Below, in pieces: positions 42,123 to 50,520 of a DNA stretch of 64,000 nucleotides. Positions within the stretch are counted from its first letter, which is position 1. Every line of letters starts with the position of its first letter. The stretch is from Psychromarinibacter sp048262455 (lineage in GTDB: Bacteria; Pseudomonadota; Alphaproteobacteria; Rhodobacterales; Rhodobacteraceae), in assembly GCA_048262455.1 (NCBI GenBank), contig JBLXFD010000020.1:1-64000 (forward strand), in the 5' to 3' direction. A model generated the notes under the pieces. It saw only the letters and a program-made list of their open reading frames with translations. It had not been told where the DNA came from and did not search any database. The position numbers were made by a program, and so were the translations under genes.

Positions 42123-43042
42123 ATGTCCTCCGCCAGCTTGGACAGCACCTCGTTGCTGGCCTGCACCGCGGCGTTGATGTCGGCGGTATTCGCGAAGGAC
42201 AGCGGGAACATCAGCTTGTTCTCCATCAGGTCGACGAACTCGGCGTCGGCCATCGCCGCCTCGGCCTTCTCGGCCAGCAGGGCGATCACTTCCTCGGGGG
42301 TGCCGTCCGGCACCGCCAGCACGGCCTGGCTGGGCATCGAGATGCCGTACAACTCCTGGATCGAGGGCGCGTCGGGGCTGGCGCCCAGCCGGTCCGCGTT
42401 CATCGACATCAGCACCTTCATCTGGTCGCCGTAGCGCTGGTGCACGCCGCCGGACCAGGCGAAATCGATCTTGCCGCCCAGCAGGAACGGCACCATCTCG
42501 CCGCCGCCCTTGGTGGGGATGCCGTTCCAGGTCACGCCCTCCTGCTCTCCCACCGCGTCGATGAAGGCCCGCGACAGCGAGCTTTGGTCGCCGTAGCTGA
42601 GGGTGTTCTCCTTCGAGTGGGCGATCAGTTCCTCCATGGTGTCGAAGGGCGCGTCGGCGCGGGTCACCACCGCCTGCTGGTAGTCGGTGATCTTGGCCAC
42701 AAGGTCGAAGCTGTCCAGGTCATATTCCACCGCCTGGGTCAGCGGCGGCCAGAGCAGCGAGGACGCGGTGGTGAAGATCACCGTGTAGCCGTCGGCCGGG
42801 GCGTTCGCCACCTCGGTCGCGCCGATGGCGCCGCCGGCGCCGGGGCGGACCTTGACGATCACCTTCTGGCCCAGCTCGTTGCTCCAGGCCTGCGAGAACA
42901 CGCGCGCCATGGTCTCCGTGGACCCGCCGGCGGCGTAGGGAATGACCAGCGTGATGGGCTTCGTGGGGAAGTCCTGCGCTGCGGCGCCGCTGGCGGCCGC
43001 AAGGGCGACGCCGAGGGCGAGGATCATGGATGTCGGCTTCAT
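42119..43042 (-). CDS. tctC: TTT-type (Bug family) substrate-binding protein (second system)
   Basis: 307 residues with a signal peptide ending at GAAA near residue 22. The mature start QDFPTKPITLVIPYAAGGSTETMARVF carries the Bug ligand-loop signature, with a second-domain GAGGAIGATEVANAPADGYT. First gene of a tctC-tctB-tctA-gntR operon. Unlike the other three binding-protein genes in the window, no hairpin separates it from the membrane subunit because the genes overlap. Confidence 0.9.
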   Translation of the reverse strand: MKPTSMILALGVALAAASGAAAQDFPTKPITLVIPYAAGGSTETMARVFSQAWSNELGQKVIVKVRPGAGGAIGATEVANAPADGYTVIFTTASSLLWPPLTQAVEYDLDSFDLVAKITDYQQAVVTRADAPFDTMEELIAHSKENTLSYGDQSSLSRAFIDAVGEQEGVTWNGIPTKGGGEMVPFLLGGKIDFAWSGGVHQRYGDQMKVLMSMNADRLGASPDAPSIQELYGISMPSQAVLAVPDGTPEEVIALLAEKAEAAMADAEFVDLMENKLMFPLSFANTADINAAVQASNEVLSKLAEDM

Positions 43043-43273
43043 TGACTTTCCTCTCTGGTTGGACCGCGCCAGATTACTGCAATGTAAGCGTATGGCAACG
43101 ACTATTAGCCGCTATCCCCTCACCCACTAGTTTCCTCAACGAGCCCGCGATATTTCCCTTTTCCGCTTAGCCAGCGGGCACCCATGCCCGAGCCGAAAGC
43201 GCTAGACTAAAATTTCCGGTCGGCCTAAAACTTCATAGTAATTGCCAATCCTGCCTGCGAAGTGGAGCCTGCC
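43043..43273. promoter_or_regulatory. Divergent promoter region between the second TTT operon and the PHP gene
   Basis: 231 bases of lower GC. AAAATTTCC and CCTAAAACTTCATAGTAATTG at 43209-43245 are AT-rich promoter-like tracts for the PHP gene, and GCAATGTAAGCGTATGGC near 43079 lies upstream of tctC. No strong dyad was found. Both genes presumably share control by the GntR regulator. Confidence 0.35.
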
Positions 43274-45586
43274 GTGACCCTGCCTCATCATCCCGTCGAC
43301 CCCTCCCTCGTGGGCGAGGCCAGTTTCCTGACCCGCCCCGGCGACGACCCGGCGCTTTACGGAAGGGCGACGATGGAAGGGCCCGCCACCGCCGAGGTGC
43401 GCACCTTCCAGACCTTCAAGGTGCGCTACACCACCGGCAAGTTGGGGCTGGACGACACCGGCGGCATCCGCGTCGCCTTCCGCTTCATCTCGGACGCGGG
43501 TTTCCTGCAGACCGCCGATCCCACCGCGCCGAACTACGTCACAGCCAGCAGCTCCGGCGAGGGGCGGCTGGAGCTGAAGTACGACCGCAACGGCGGCCAG
43601 CGGCCGTGGAACGAGACGCTGACCATCTACCAGCGCGGCGGCTACCTGAAGCCGGGCGAGACCATCGAGATCGTCATCGGCGACACCTCCGGCGGCTCTC
43701 CGGGCCTGCTGATGCCCACTTTCCTCGATTCGGGCCGGGTGTTCCGGGTGATGGCCGACGTGCAGGCCACCGGGGTGCACGTGCCGGTGGAAGGCCCGCC
43801 CCTGTTCGTCACCGTGGTCCCCGGCCCCGCGCAGCGCCACCTCGCGGTGCTGCCGACCCTGCGCCGGCCGGGCCAGCCGTTTCACCTGGGGCTGAAGGCA
43901 GAGGACCGCTGGGGCAACCCCACAGGCCAGGGCGCGCGGCGCTTTTCCGTCGAGGCCTCGCTGCCGGTGCAGGGGCTGCCGGAGCAGATCGACTTCGCCC
44001 CCGAGGACGGCGCAATGACGCTGGAGGGGCTCAGCTGCGACACGCCAGGGGTGCTGACGCTGCGCCTGACGGACGAGCACGGCGAGATGGTGGAAACCGG
44101 CCCGCTGCTGATCGAGGACCGCGCCGAGGTGCACTACTGGGGCGACCTGCACGGCCAGACCGGCGAGACGGTAGGCACCAATACCGCCGAATATTACTTC
44201 GACTTCGCGCGCCGCAAATCCTTCCTCGACGTGACCAGCCACCAGGGCAATGACTTCCAGATCACCGAGACCTTCTGGAAGCGCCTGAACGAGCTGACCG
44301 CCGAGCGCAACGAGCCCGGCCGCTTCACCGTGCTGCCCGGCTACGAGTGGTCGGGCAATACCGCCGTGGGAGGCGATCACAACGTCTTCTACCTGCAGGA
44401 GGGCGCGCCGATCTACCGCTGCTCGCACGCGCTGGTGGCGGACCGGGGGGATGCCGAGACCGACGCCCATACCCTCACCGACCTCTACGCCAAGTTCGAG
44501 GCCGAGCCGACCGAGACGGTAATGTACGCCCACGTCGGCGGGCGCTACGCCAACATCTTCTTCGACCACGACCCGCGTTTCGAGGCGGCGGTGGAGATGC
44601 ACTCGGCCTGGGGTTCGTTCGAGTGGATCCTGACCGACGGCTTCCCCCTGCGCCGCCGGGTCGGGGTGGTCTGCAACTCGGACGGACACAAGGGCCGCCC
44701 CGGCTCCAGCTACCCCGGCGCGTCGCTGTTCGGGGCCTACGGGGGGCTGACCTGCTTCGTCACCAAGGAAAACACCCGAGAGGCGATCTTCGAGGCGATC
44801 CGCCGCCGCCACACCTACGGCACCACCGGGCCGCGGGTCTTCGTCGACGTCTCGGCCCGGCTGCCCAAGGGCGGCACGCTGTACCGGCGCAACCCGGCGG
44901 CGATGCCGGAGACCGAGACCGAGCAGGTGGACCGCGCCATTCTCGGCGACATCGTGCGGGTCAACGGCAGCACCGCCGAGGTGGACGTGACCGTCCGCGC
45001 CCCGGCCGGCATCGTCAGCCTGGAACTGCGCCGCGGCACCGAGGTGCTGCGCCGCCTGCGTCCCTACAGTGAGGATGACCTTGGCAGCCGGATCCGCCTG
45101 ATGTGGTCCGGCGCCGAGTACCGCGGCCGCGGGCGCAACACCAACTGGCGCGGGCGGGCTGATTTCTCCGGCGCCAGCATCCGCCGGTTCGAGCGGGTGA
45201 ACCGGCTGAACCCGGAGCAGACGCTGGACCAGACCGGGTCGGCTGCCGTGGTCTGGGACACGGTCACCACCGGCAACATGATGGGCTTCGACGTCTGGCT
45301 GGAGCCGGGGGACGCGCCGGGGGTCGAGATCCGCACCAGCCTTGGCAACCTCACGCTTGCGGGCGCCGACATCGGGCTGGAGCCCGCGGTGATGGAGGCC
45401 GGCGGGCTGGAGCGGCGGCTGACCGTGCAGCGCCTGCCCGACGCCTCCCTGCCCCGCGAGATCCAGCTGTCCGAGACGGTCGAGATCGCCGCCGAGGGCG
45501 ACACCCCGCTGTGGATCTGCGCAACGCTGGAAGACGGGAACCAGGCGTGGAGCAGCCCGATGTACCTGTTCCGCGACGAAGGGTGA
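43274..45586 (+). CDS. Large PHP-domain (DUF3604-like) metalloprotein
   Basis: 770 residues from the GTG at 43274, 6 bases after GGAG; an earlier GTG at 43262 is possible. Residues 1-270 are beta-sandwich. The metal-binding domain follows: HYWGDLHGQT near residue 287, VTSHQGND, VLPGYEWSG, GGDHNVFY, YAHVGGRYAN, EMHSAWG and CNSDGHKGRPGSSY, a series of His/Asp/Glu motifs typical of PHP hydrolases and of the DUF3604 family. The tail is again beta-rich. No signal peptide. Likely hydrolyses a phosphoester or other ester of the compound imported by the divergent TTT system; the reaction is unknown. Confidence 0.8.
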   Translation: MTLPHHPVDPSLVGEASFLTRPGDDPALYGRATMEGPATAEVRTFQTFKVRYTTGKLGLDDTGGIRVAFRFISDAGFLQTADPTAPNYVTASSSGEGRLELKYDRNGGQRPWNETLTIYQRGGYLKPGETIEIVIGDTSGGSPGLLMPTFLDSGRVFRVMADVQATGVHVPVEGPPLFVTVVPGPAQRHLAVLPTLRRPGQPFHLGLKAEDRWGNPTGQGARRFSVEASLPVQGLPEQIDFAPEDGAMTLEGLSCDTPGVLTLRLTDEHGEMVETGPLLIEDRAEVHYWGDLHGQTGETVGTNTAEYYFDFARRKSFLDVTSHQGNDFQITETFWKRLNELTAERNEPGRFTVLPGYEWSGNTAVGGDHNVFYLQEGAPIYRCSHALVADRGDAETDAHTLTDLYAKFEAEPTETVMYAHVGGRYANIFFDHDPRFEAAVEMHSAWGSFEWILTDGFPLRRRVGVVCNSDGHKGRPGSSYPGASLFGAYGGLTCFVTKENTREAIFEAIRRRHTYGTTGPRVFVDVSARLPKGGTLYRRNPAAMPETETEQVDRAILGDIVRVNGSTAEVDVTVRAPAGIVSLELRRGTEVLRRLRPYSEDDLGSRIRLMWSGAEYRGRGRNTNWRGRADFSGASIRRFERVNRLNPEQTLDQTGSAAVVWDTVTTGNMMGFDVWLEPGDAPGVEIRTSLGNLTLAGADIGLEPAVMEAGGLERRLTVQRLPDASLPREIQLSETVEIAAEGDTPLWICATLEDGNQAWSSPMYLFRDEG

Positions 45587-45635
45587 GCTGGGCGGAGAAA
45601 AGCGTCGATCATAGGTCCCGCCCGGCGGCAACGCC

Positions 45636-45700
45636 GGGCAGCGCCGACCCGCCCCCCCGGGGCGGCGCTATTGCGCCCCCCCGCGGGTCGGGCGCTGCCC
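45636..45700. terminator. Long hairpin downstream of the PHP gene
   Basis: GGGCAGCGCCGACCCGC (45636-45652) pairs with GCGGGTCGGGCGCTGCCC (45683-45700) with a one-base bulge, with a smaller GC-rich hairpin in the 30-nt loop. It lies between convergent genes and probably ends both transcripts. Confidence 0.6.
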
Positions 45701-45738
45701 TCAACAAAGGCCTCAGGCGTTTCAGGATTATTTCGGCT

Positions 45739-46221
45739 CTACGACAACGGGTACGGAATATACCCCACGAATCCCGCGATCTTCCAGTCGCCCTCGATCC
45801 GGTGGCAGAAGTACAGCGTCTGCCAGTTCAGCCGGTCCGTCCCGCCATCGGCCCGCGTTAGCACCCCGTCGAACTTCTTGTGCAGCACCGCACGGTCCCC
45901 GTCCACGTCGATGTCGCGCAGGTTTGTCAGGCGGAACAGCGCCGGGCGCAGGGGGTGGGCGAATTCCACCTTGGCCGTCTCGGCCGCCTGCCGCAGCCAC
46001 TCGTCGCGGTAGATCTCCAGCCGCGGGAAATCCAGCCGCCAGCTATCGGGGTTGTTGCGGAAGTGCCCGTGCATCCCGAAGAAACGGTCGGTGGCGAAGT
46101 CGCCCGAGACCATCGACCAGTCCTGCGACAGGAAGGCGTCGATGTCGCGGCGCACCAGCATCTCCCACAGGGCGTGGCGGTCGGCGTCGGCTTCGGGGAA
46201 CGGGTTGCGCTCGTGGTCCAT
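45739..46221 (-). CDS. SnoaL/NTF2-like protein
   Basis: 160 residues from the ATG at 46221. The start has RHALWEMLVRRDIDAFLSQDWSMVSGDFATDRFFGMHGH, a helix-rich cone entry, and the C-terminus TDRLNWQTLYFCHRIEGDWKIAGFVGYIPY is the beta-sheet end of the NTF2/SnoaL fold. Such proteins are small isomerases, cyclases, hydratases or binding proteins; the activity cannot be set from sequence. It is the last gene of the SDR-ABC-RpiR-SnoaL run, 31 bp after the regulator. Confidence 0.7.
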   Translation of the reverse strand: MDHERNPFPEADADRHALWEMLVRRDIDAFLSQDWSMVSGDFATDRFFGMHGHFRNNPDSWRLDFPRLEIYRDEWLRQAAETAKVEFAHPLRPALFRLTNLRDIDVDGDRAVLHKKFDGVLTRADGGTDRLNWQTLYFCHRIEGDWKIAGFVGYIPYPLS

Positions 46222-46252
46222 GGAATGCTCCGGGTGGTTCGTGTTGCAGGTG

Positions 46253-47176
46253 TCAGTCGCCGATCGGCAGGTCGGGGTTGCGGATGTCCTGGCTGGCAAG
46301 GCTCTGGCGCACCCGGCGCAGGTTCTCGATGGCCGTGCGCCCCGCCGCCAGCGCCGTGCCCATGGACAGGATGTCCACCGCCACCAGCAGCGCGTAGCGC
46401 ACCGGCGAGGGCTTGTAGAGGTTCCCGTCCTCGCGGAAGCTGAGCGGCAGCAGCGTGTCCGCCACCCCCGCCAGCGGCGTTCCGGGCGCCGTCACCGCCA
46501 CCGCGTGGGCCCGGTACTGCCGCGCGATCAGCAGCGAATCCAGCACGGATCGCGCCTGCCCCGAGATCGAGAAGCCGACGATCACGTCGCCGTCCTTCAG
46601 CACCGAGGCGTTCATCCGCTGTAGCTGCGGGTCGGTCTGGGCGGTGACCTTCAGCCCCAGCCGGAACAGCCGGTTCTGCAGCTCCACCGCCGCCATGGAA
46701 GACCCGCCGCCGGTGCCGCAGACAAGGATCTGCCCAGCCCCCGCCAGCCGCGCGGCGATGGCGCGGATTTCCTGGTCCGAGAGGCCGAAGGTCATCAGGT
46801 CAAGGCTGTCGTGGGCGGCGCGGGCCACCTCGGCGATGATGCTGCCGGCGGCGGGGGCCTGCCCGCCCGGCTGCGGCTCCCGCAGGTAGGCGCCGCCGAT
46901 GGCCAGCGCCTGTGCCAGGTGAAAGCGCATGTCGCGGGTGCCGGAGAAGCCAAGGGCGCGGGCCAGCCGGGTGATGGTGGGCTCGCTGACCCCGGCGCGG
47001 GCGGCGATCTCGGCGATGGGGGCGTGGGCGGCGAACTTGGGATCGCCGAGGATGCATTCCACCAGCCGCCGCTCGGCGTCCTTGCCATGCTCCAGCCGGT
47101 CCCGCAGGCGCCCGACGATGTCCACCGTCTGCCCGGCCCGGCCAGAGACGTCGCCGCCGCCGCCCGCCCGGGTCAT
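46253..47176 (-). CDS. RpiR/MurR-family transcriptional regulator
   Basis: 307 residues from the ATG at 47176 that overlaps the ABC ATPase stop. The N-terminal HTH_6 domain (KDAERRLVECILGDPKFAAHAPIAEIAARAGVSEPTITRLARALGFSGTRDMRFHL) is followed by a sugar isomerase (SIS) domain (ILVCGTGGGSSMAAVELQNRLFRLGLKV ... VGFSISGQARSVLD). RpiR proteins sense phosphosugars. It likely controls the divergent transporter operons; a candidate operator is at 49066-49095. Confidence 0.92.
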   Translation of the reverse strand: MTRAGGGGDVSGRAGQTVDIVGRLRDRLEHGKDAERRLVECILGDPKFAAHAPIAEIAARAGVSEPTITRLARALGFSGTRDMRFHLAQALAIGGAYLREPQPGGQAPAAGSIIAEVARAAHDSLDLMTFGLSDQEIRAIAARLAGAGQILVCGTGGGSSMAAVELQNRLFRLGLKVTAQTDPQLQRMNASVLKDGDVIVGFSISGQARSVLDSLLIARQYRAHAVAVTAPGTPLAGVADTLLPLSFREDGNLYKPSPVRYALLVAVDILSMGTALAAGRTAIENLRRVRQSLASQDIRNPDLPIGD

Positions 47177-48228
47177 AGCCGGCGGCCGCCGGTCTTGTCG
47201 AACAGGTGCACGTCCTCGCGCGGGACCGAGAGCGTCAGCACCTCGCCCGGCGCCGGCATGTCGCGGTCGCGGAACACCGCCCGCACCTCGCGGCCCGCGA
47301 TGTGGCCGAAGACGTGGATCTCGGGGCCGGTGGGCTCGATCACCTCCGCCACCATGCGCAGCGGACCGGCGGGGTCGCGGTGGAAACACTCGGGGCGCAC
47401 CCCCATCGTCACCTCGGTGCCCTCGGCGGCGGCGGCCTCGGCGGGCACCAAGGTGCCATCCTCCAGCCGCACCCCGCCGCCGGCGCGGTCGTAGCGGCCC
47501 TCGAGAAAGCTCATGGCCGGCGAGCCGAGAAAGCCCGCGACGAAGCGGTGCACCGGGCGGTCGTAAAGCTCCAGCGGCGCGCCCGACTGCTCGATCCGGC
47601 CGCCGTTCATCACCACGATGCGGTCGGCCATGGTCATCGCCTCGATCTGGTCGTGGGTGACGTAGACGATGGTGGTCTTCAGCTTCTGGTGCAGCGCCTT
47701 GATCTCGGTGCGCATCTGCACCCGCAGCTTCGCGTCGAGGTTCGACAGCGGCTCGTCGAACAGGAAGACCTTGGGGTCCCGCACGATGGCACGCCCCATG
47801 GCCACCCGCTGGCGCTGGCCGCCCGACAGCTGGCTGGGCTTGCGGTCAAGGTAGTCGCCGAGGTTCAGCACCTCGCTGGCCTTGGCGATCCGCCGCTCGG
47901 TGTCCTGCCGGTCCTCGCGGCGCACCTGCGGGCCGAAGGCGATGTTGTCGCGCACGCTCATGTGCGGGAACAGCGCGTAGGACTGGAACACCATCGAGAT
48001 GTTGCGCTTCTGCGGCGGCACGTTGTTGGACCGCACCCCGTCGATCAGCAGGTCGCCCCCGGTGATGTCCTCCAGCCCGGCGATCATCCGCAGCAGCGTG
48101 GACTTGCCGCAGCCCGAGGGGCCCACCAGCACCACGAACTCGCCCTCGGCGATGGACAGCGACAGGTCCTTGATGATCTCCACCGCGCCGAAGCGCTTGC
48201 GGATGTTCTTCAGCTCAAGCGTCGCCAC
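47173..48228 (-). CDS. ABC transporter ATP-binding protein (MalK/UgpC type)
   Basis: 351 residues. Walker A GPSGCGKST, Q-loop, signature LSGGQRQRVAMGRAI, Walker B VFLFDEPLSNLDAKLR and the switch His in YVTHDQIEAM are all intact; residues 240-351 form the OB-type regulatory domain of CUT1 ATPases. It energises the two permeases encoded on the other side of the divergent promoter. Belongs to the SDR-ATPase-RpiR-SnoaL operon. Confidence 0.95.
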   Translation of the reverse strand: MATLELKNIRKRFGAVEIIKDLSLSIAEGEFVVLVGPSGCGKSTLLRMIAGLEDITGGDLLIDGVRSNNVPPQKRNISMVFQSYALFPHMSVRDNIAFGPQVRREDRQDTERRIAKASEVLNLGDYLDRKPSQLSGGQRQRVAMGRAIVRDPKVFLFDEPLSNLDAKLRVQMRTEIKALHQKLKTTIVYVTHDQIEAMTMADRIVVMNGGRIEQSGAPLELYDRPVHRFVAGFLGSPAMSFLEGRYDRAGGGVRLEDGTLVPAEAAAAEGTEVTMGVRPECFHRDPAGPLRMVAEVIEPTGPEIHVFGHIAGREVRAVFRDRDMPAPGEVLTLSVPREDVHLFDKTGGRRL

Positions 48229-48249
48229 GCGCGCCTCCCTCCGGTGTCA

Positions 48250-49005
48250 TCACGCCAGTTCCTGCACGAAGGGCAGGTAGGCAGAGGTCAGCCCCCCGTC
48301 CACCGGCAGCGTCACGCCGGTGATGCCGCTGGCCAGGGGCGAGGCGAGGAACAGGGCGGCGTCGGCCACCTCTTGCGGCATCACCATGCGGCCGATGGGA
48401 AAGAAGCCGGCGACGCGGTCGAGGATCGTCGGGTCGCGTTCCACCCGGTGGTCCCAGGTCGCGGTGCGGATCGAGCCGGGGGTGATGACGTTGGCGCGGA
48501 TGCCGTGCACCCCCTCTTCCGCCGCCAGCCCCCGCGCCCAGGCGTTCAGCCCCGCCTTGGCGACAGAGTAGGCCGGATTGCCGAAGTGCATCAGCGCGTT
48601 GACCGAGGAGATGAAGACAAAGCTGGCGCCGTCCGGGCGGTTCCGCATCCCCGGCAGCAGCGCCAGCGTCAGGTCGGCGGCGCCGCGGAAGTTCAGGTTG
48701 AACTCGTGGTCCAGCTTCTCGGGGGTCAGCGACGCGATCTTCTCGGCCCGGGTCCAGCCGGCGTTGGAAACCACCACGTCCGCCCCGCCCGCCGCGTCGA
48801 TGTCGCGCGCCGCGGCCTGCGTCGCCTCGCGGTCGGTGATGTCGAACAGGTGCGTCTCTGCCACCGGCTGCGCGCCGAAATCGGTGCCGGGCATGTCGCA
48901 GGCCACCACCGTCGCCCCGGCCGCGTCGAAGCGGGTCACCAGCGCGGTGCCGACGCCGCCGCCGGCCCCGGTGATCACCACCCGCTTGCCCTTCAGATTG
49001 ATCAT
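48250..49005 (-). CDS. Short-chain dehydrogenase/reductase
   Basis: 251 residues from the ATG at 49005. TGAGGGVGTALVTRF is the nucleotide-binding glycine motif, VVSNAGW stands for NNAG, the catalytic Ser is in FVFISSVNAL and the Tyr/Lys pair in PAYSVAKAGL. DMPG after strand two suggests NAD preference. C-terminal ITGVTLPVDGGLTS is classical. First gene of the minus-strand operon; probably oxidises the sugar or polyol imported by the ABC system. Confidence 0.93.
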   Translation of the reverse strand: MINLKGKRVVITGAGGGVGTALVTRFDAAGATVVACDMPGTDFGAQPVAETHLFDITDREATQAAARDIDAAGGADVVVSNAGWTRAEKIASLTPEKLDHEFNLNFRGAADLTLALLPGMRNRPDGASFVFISSVNALMHFGNPAYSVAKAGLNAWARGLAAEEGVHGIRANVITPGSIRTATWDHRVERDPTILDRVAGFFPIGRMVMPQEVADAALFLASPLASGITGVTLPVDGGLTSAYLPFVQELA

Positions 49006-49065
49006 GCCCGCTCCTTGCCCCCGCTGCACGGCTGGCCGCCGTGGGGAAACGCTAGGAGAGCCCAT

Positions 49066-49095
49066 GAAAGTTTACAACATATAAGTTGGAATTTC
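49066..49095. promoter_or_regulatory. Candidate RpiR operator in the divergent promoter
   Basis: GAAAGTTTACAAC and GTTGGAATTTC form an imperfect dyad around ATATAA, in an AT-rich island between the SDR and binding-protein genes. Position and symmetry suit the RpiR regulator encoded in the cluster. Confidence 0.45.
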
Positions 49096-49148
49096 TTGCA
49101 ATGGGGGCGGAAAACGTAACATGCTTACAGGGGACGCGCCGGGGCGAA

Positions 49149-49183
49149 GGCCGATCATGGTCACACGCTTCCGGCGATCGGCC
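49149..49183 (+). promoter_or_regulatory. Leader hairpin before the ABC binding-protein gene
   Basis: GGCCGATC and GATCGGCC are perfect 8-bp arms with a 19-nt loop, ending 20 bases before the ATG and just before the CGGAGGA ribosome binding site. It could be an mRNA leader structure or a second operator. Confidence 0.4.
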
Positions 49184-49203
49184 AGGTTCACACGGAGGAC
49201 GAC

Positions 49204-50436
49204 ATGTTGAAATACACCCTTGGCGCAGCAGGCCTTGCCCTGACCCTCGCCATGAGCACGCAAGCGGTTTCCGCCCAGACCGTGCGCGTCACGGTCGCGG
49301 AATACAGTTCCAAGACCGGCCCCTATTTCGAGGCCGCCGCGGAGGCCTATGAGCAGGCCAACGAGGGCGTGGACATCCAGATCGAGGTGGTGCCCTGGGA
49401 CGTGCTGCTGCAGAAGCTGACCACCGATATCTCCGGCAATTCCACCGCCGACGTGTCGATCATCGGCACCCGCTGGCTGATCGACTTCGTCGACTCGGGC
49501 ATCGCCGCGCCGCTCGACGACTACATGGACGACGACTTCCGCGCCCGGTTCTTCGACGTGTTCCTGTCGCCCTCGGTGATGGACGGCAAGACCTACGGCC
49601 TGCCGGTCGCCGCCTCGGCCCGCGCCATGTACTACAACAAGGACCTGCTGGAGCAGGCGGGAATCGACACGCCCCCGGACACCTGGGAAGAACTGGCCGA
49701 GGCCGCGCAGAAGATCTCGGCGCTTGGCGACGACATCGCCGGCTTCGGGATGCAGGGCAAGGAAATCGAGACCGACGTCTACTACTACTATTCGCTGTGG
49801 GCCCAGGGGGGCGAGCTGGTGGAGGAAGACGGCACCTCGGGGCTGGACACCCAGGCCGCCTATGACGCCGCCCAGGTCTACAAGGACCTGATCGACGCCG
49901 GCGCGACCCAGCCGGGCGTCACCGCCTACAACCGCGAGGACGTGCAGAACCTGTTCAAGCAGGGCAAGATCGGCATGATGATCACCGCGCCCTTCCTGTC
50001 CAGCCAGATCTCCGAGGAAGCGCCGGACCTGAACTACGGCGTCACCGCGATCCCGGCCGGTCCGGGCGGCGACCGGGGCACCTACGGCGTGACCGACTCG
50101 ATCATCATGTTCGAGGCCTCGCAGCAGAAGGACCTGGCCTGGGACTTCCTGGACTTCATCTTCACCACCGAATGGCGCGCCCGCTTCACCGAGGGCGAGG
50201 GCTTCCTGCCCGTGAACCCCGAGGTGGCGGAAATGCCGGCCTTCGCCGACAACGCCGACCTGAAGGAGTTCACCGCCCTGCTGCCGGACGCCCGTTTCGC
50301 GCCGGTCATCCCGGGCTGGGAAGAGATCGCGGGGATCACCTCTGACGCGCTGCAGACGATCTACCTGGGCGACGGCGAGATCAAGGCGACCCTCGACGCC
50401 GCCGCGGCCGAGATCGACGGCATCCTCGGCAACTGA
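49204..50436 (+). CDS. ABC transporter sugar-type periplasmic binding protein
   Basis: 410 residues; ATG follows GGAGGACGAC. A signal peptide ends at VSA near residue 24. The mature protein is a family 1 (CUT1) solute-binding protein: VRVTVAEYSSKTGPYFEAAAEAYEQANEGVDIQIEVVPWD, YGLPVAASARAMYYNKDLLEQAGID.PPDTWEEL and a C-terminal WEEIAGI region. It feeds the two permeases downstream. The ligand is probably an oligosaccharide, polyol or sugar derivative. Confidence 0.93.
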   Translation: MLKYTLGAAGLALTLAMSTQAVSAQTVRVTVAEYSSKTGPYFEAAAEAYEQANEGVDIQIEVVPWDVLLQKLTTDISGNSTADVSIIGTRWLIDFVDSGIAAPLDDYMDDDFRARFFDVFLSPSVMDGKTYGLPVAASARAMYYNKDLLEQAGIDTPPDTWEELAEAAQKISALGDDIAGFGMQGKEIETDVYYYYSLWAQGGELVEEDGTSGLDTQAAYDAAQVYKDLIDAGATQPGVTAYNREDVQNLFKQGKIGMMITAPFLSSQISEEAPDLNYGVTAIPAGPGGDRGTYGVTDSIIMFEASQQKDLAWDFLDFIFTTEWRARFTEGEGFLPVNPEVAEMPAFADNADLKEFTALLPDARFAPVIPGWEEIAGITSDALQTIYLGDGEIKATLDAAAAEIDGILGN

Positions 50437-50454
50437 TCCCGAGACCCTGACAAG

Positions 50455-50480
50455 GCCGGGCGCGGACCGCCGCGCCCGGC
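50455..50480 (+). promoter_or_regulatory. Hairpin between the ABC binding-protein and permease genes
   Basis: GCCGGGCGCGG and CCGCGCCCGGC form a perfect 11-bp stem with a 4-nt loop (ACCG). Same position as the hairpins after tctC and dctP; probably sets the binding protein to permease ratio. Confidence 0.65.
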
Positions 50481-50520
50481 ACCACGCCGCCCTTCCCTGC
50501 CCCCTTCGACGGATGCAAGC

